From NCBI RefSeq assembly GCF_002117485.1, contig NZ_CP021030.1, positions 3,227,001 through 3,291,000 of the forward strand: a DNA stretch of 64,000 nt, read 5' to 3'. Of the stretch, positions 63,752 through 64,000 are shown piece after piece. This DNA is from Rhizobium sp. NXC14. GTDB lineage: Bacteria; Pseudomonadota; Alphaproteobacteria; Rhizobiales; Rhizobiaceae. How positions within the stretch are numbered: the first letter of the stretch is position 1; each line of letters starts with the position of its first letter. The notes below the pieces were generated by a model, which saw nothing but the letters and a program-made list of their open reading frames with translations, was not told the DNA's origin and made no database searches. The position numbers and the translations under genes are program-made.

Positions 63752-64000
63752 ATGTCCGTTCTTCATAAGACCATGGCGACGGGCCTGATCGCGCTGACCT
63801 TTGCCGGCGCCTCGCTCGCCACTGCCACCACCGCCGATGCCCGTCCGCGCGATGCCTTCTGGGGCGGCCTTGCGGCCGGCGTCGTCGGCGGCGCCCTGCT
63901 GTCGGAGGCCGCCCGCCCCGCCTACCCCGTCTATCCGGCTTACCCTGTCTACCGTCCCTACCCCGTCTATCGGACCTATTACCGGCCGCACTATTGCCAC
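63752..64000 (+). CDS. Secreted Tyr/Pro-rich protein, N-terminal part
   Basis: An open frame of 83 codons runs off the window end. It begins MSVLHKTMATGLIALTFAG and has a signal peptide to about residue 30 (ending ADA). A Gly-rich hydrophobic stretch (FWGGLAAGVVGGALLSEA) follows, then repeats of YPVY/YPAY/YRPY. This layout is common among small exported rhizobial proteins of unknown role (some called BA14K-like). The SD AAGGAAG precedes the ATG. The C-terminus lies outside the window. Confidence 0.75.
   Translation, partial: MSVLHKTMATGLIALTFAGASLATATTADARPRDAFWGGLAAGVVGGALLSEAARPAYPVYPAYPVYRPYPVYRTYYRPHYCH

Overview
The window is a GC-rich alphaproteobacterial chromosome segment, almost certainly from the genus Rhizobium (R. 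etli / R. leguminosarum group). The evidence is the set of rhizobial hallmark genes: the choXWV choline transporter, a NolR-type regulator, the divergent gstI/glnII pair, bacA, the mixed-function bdhA-xdhA-xdhB operon, and mosaic palindromic intergenic repeats of the RIME type.

Layout. 1-3500: the end of choX, choW, choV, a HugZ-like haem utilisation protein and nolR, which is preceded by three matches to the NolR box. 3700-9400: an omega-amino acid:pyruvate aminotransferase, a C-terminally shortened HD-GYP protein, an orphan LivK/BraC-type binding protein and adenine deaminase. 9400-16900: an alpha-glucosidase and a complete oppABCDF operon. 17000-22050: a small secreted protein, KDG kinase, gstI and glnII with a sigma-54 promoter, a GT4 glycosyltransferase behind a possible Pho box, and a MarR/OhrR pseudogene. 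22100-26000: der, a YfgM-like protein, nnrU and a polysaccharide deacetylase. 26050-27360: an IS110-family element inserted inside a RIME-like repeat. 27400-36700: bacA, an MFS exporter, map, a luciferase-like monooxygenase, a GIY-YIG pseudogene, an ECF42-type sigma operon and glpK.

36900-57200 is dominated by purine catabolism in two blocks. The first is bdhA-xdhA-xdhB-(DUF559)-xdhC, then a LysR regulator, puuD and guaD. The second is the minus-strand operon puuE-uraD-(HepT-like)-allA-hiuH-phosphoesterase. With adenine deaminase at 7.7 kb, these cover adenine/guanine to xanthine, urate, 5-hydroxyisourate, OHCU, allantoin and allantoate, and then ureidoglycolate to glyoxylate. I did not see allantoicase or ureidoglycine genes in the window. 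Two RIME-like repeats lie inside the xdh operon, and one extends the reading frame of a DUF559 gene.

Between the purine blocks (49.0-53.4 kb) is a divergent cluster resembling the uncharacterised E. coli ynbA/ynbC/ynbD genes. It encodes an altered-motif CDP-alcohol phosphotransferase, an alpha/beta hydrolase fused to a methyltransferase, a PAP2/dual-specificity phosphatase fusion and a translationally coupled small membrane protein. This is the best candidate for an undescribed system (unknown lipid head-group chemistry). Close behind are the HepT-family protein that has lost its catalytic motif inside the urate operon, and an mnmD gene whose start codon overlaps that of a divergent FAD oxidoreductase (a possible split MnmC). 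The window ends with a large PAS-rich hybrid histidine kinase containing a G8 tract, and a truncated Tyr/Pro-rich secreted protein. No tRNA, rRNA or CRISPR was recognised.
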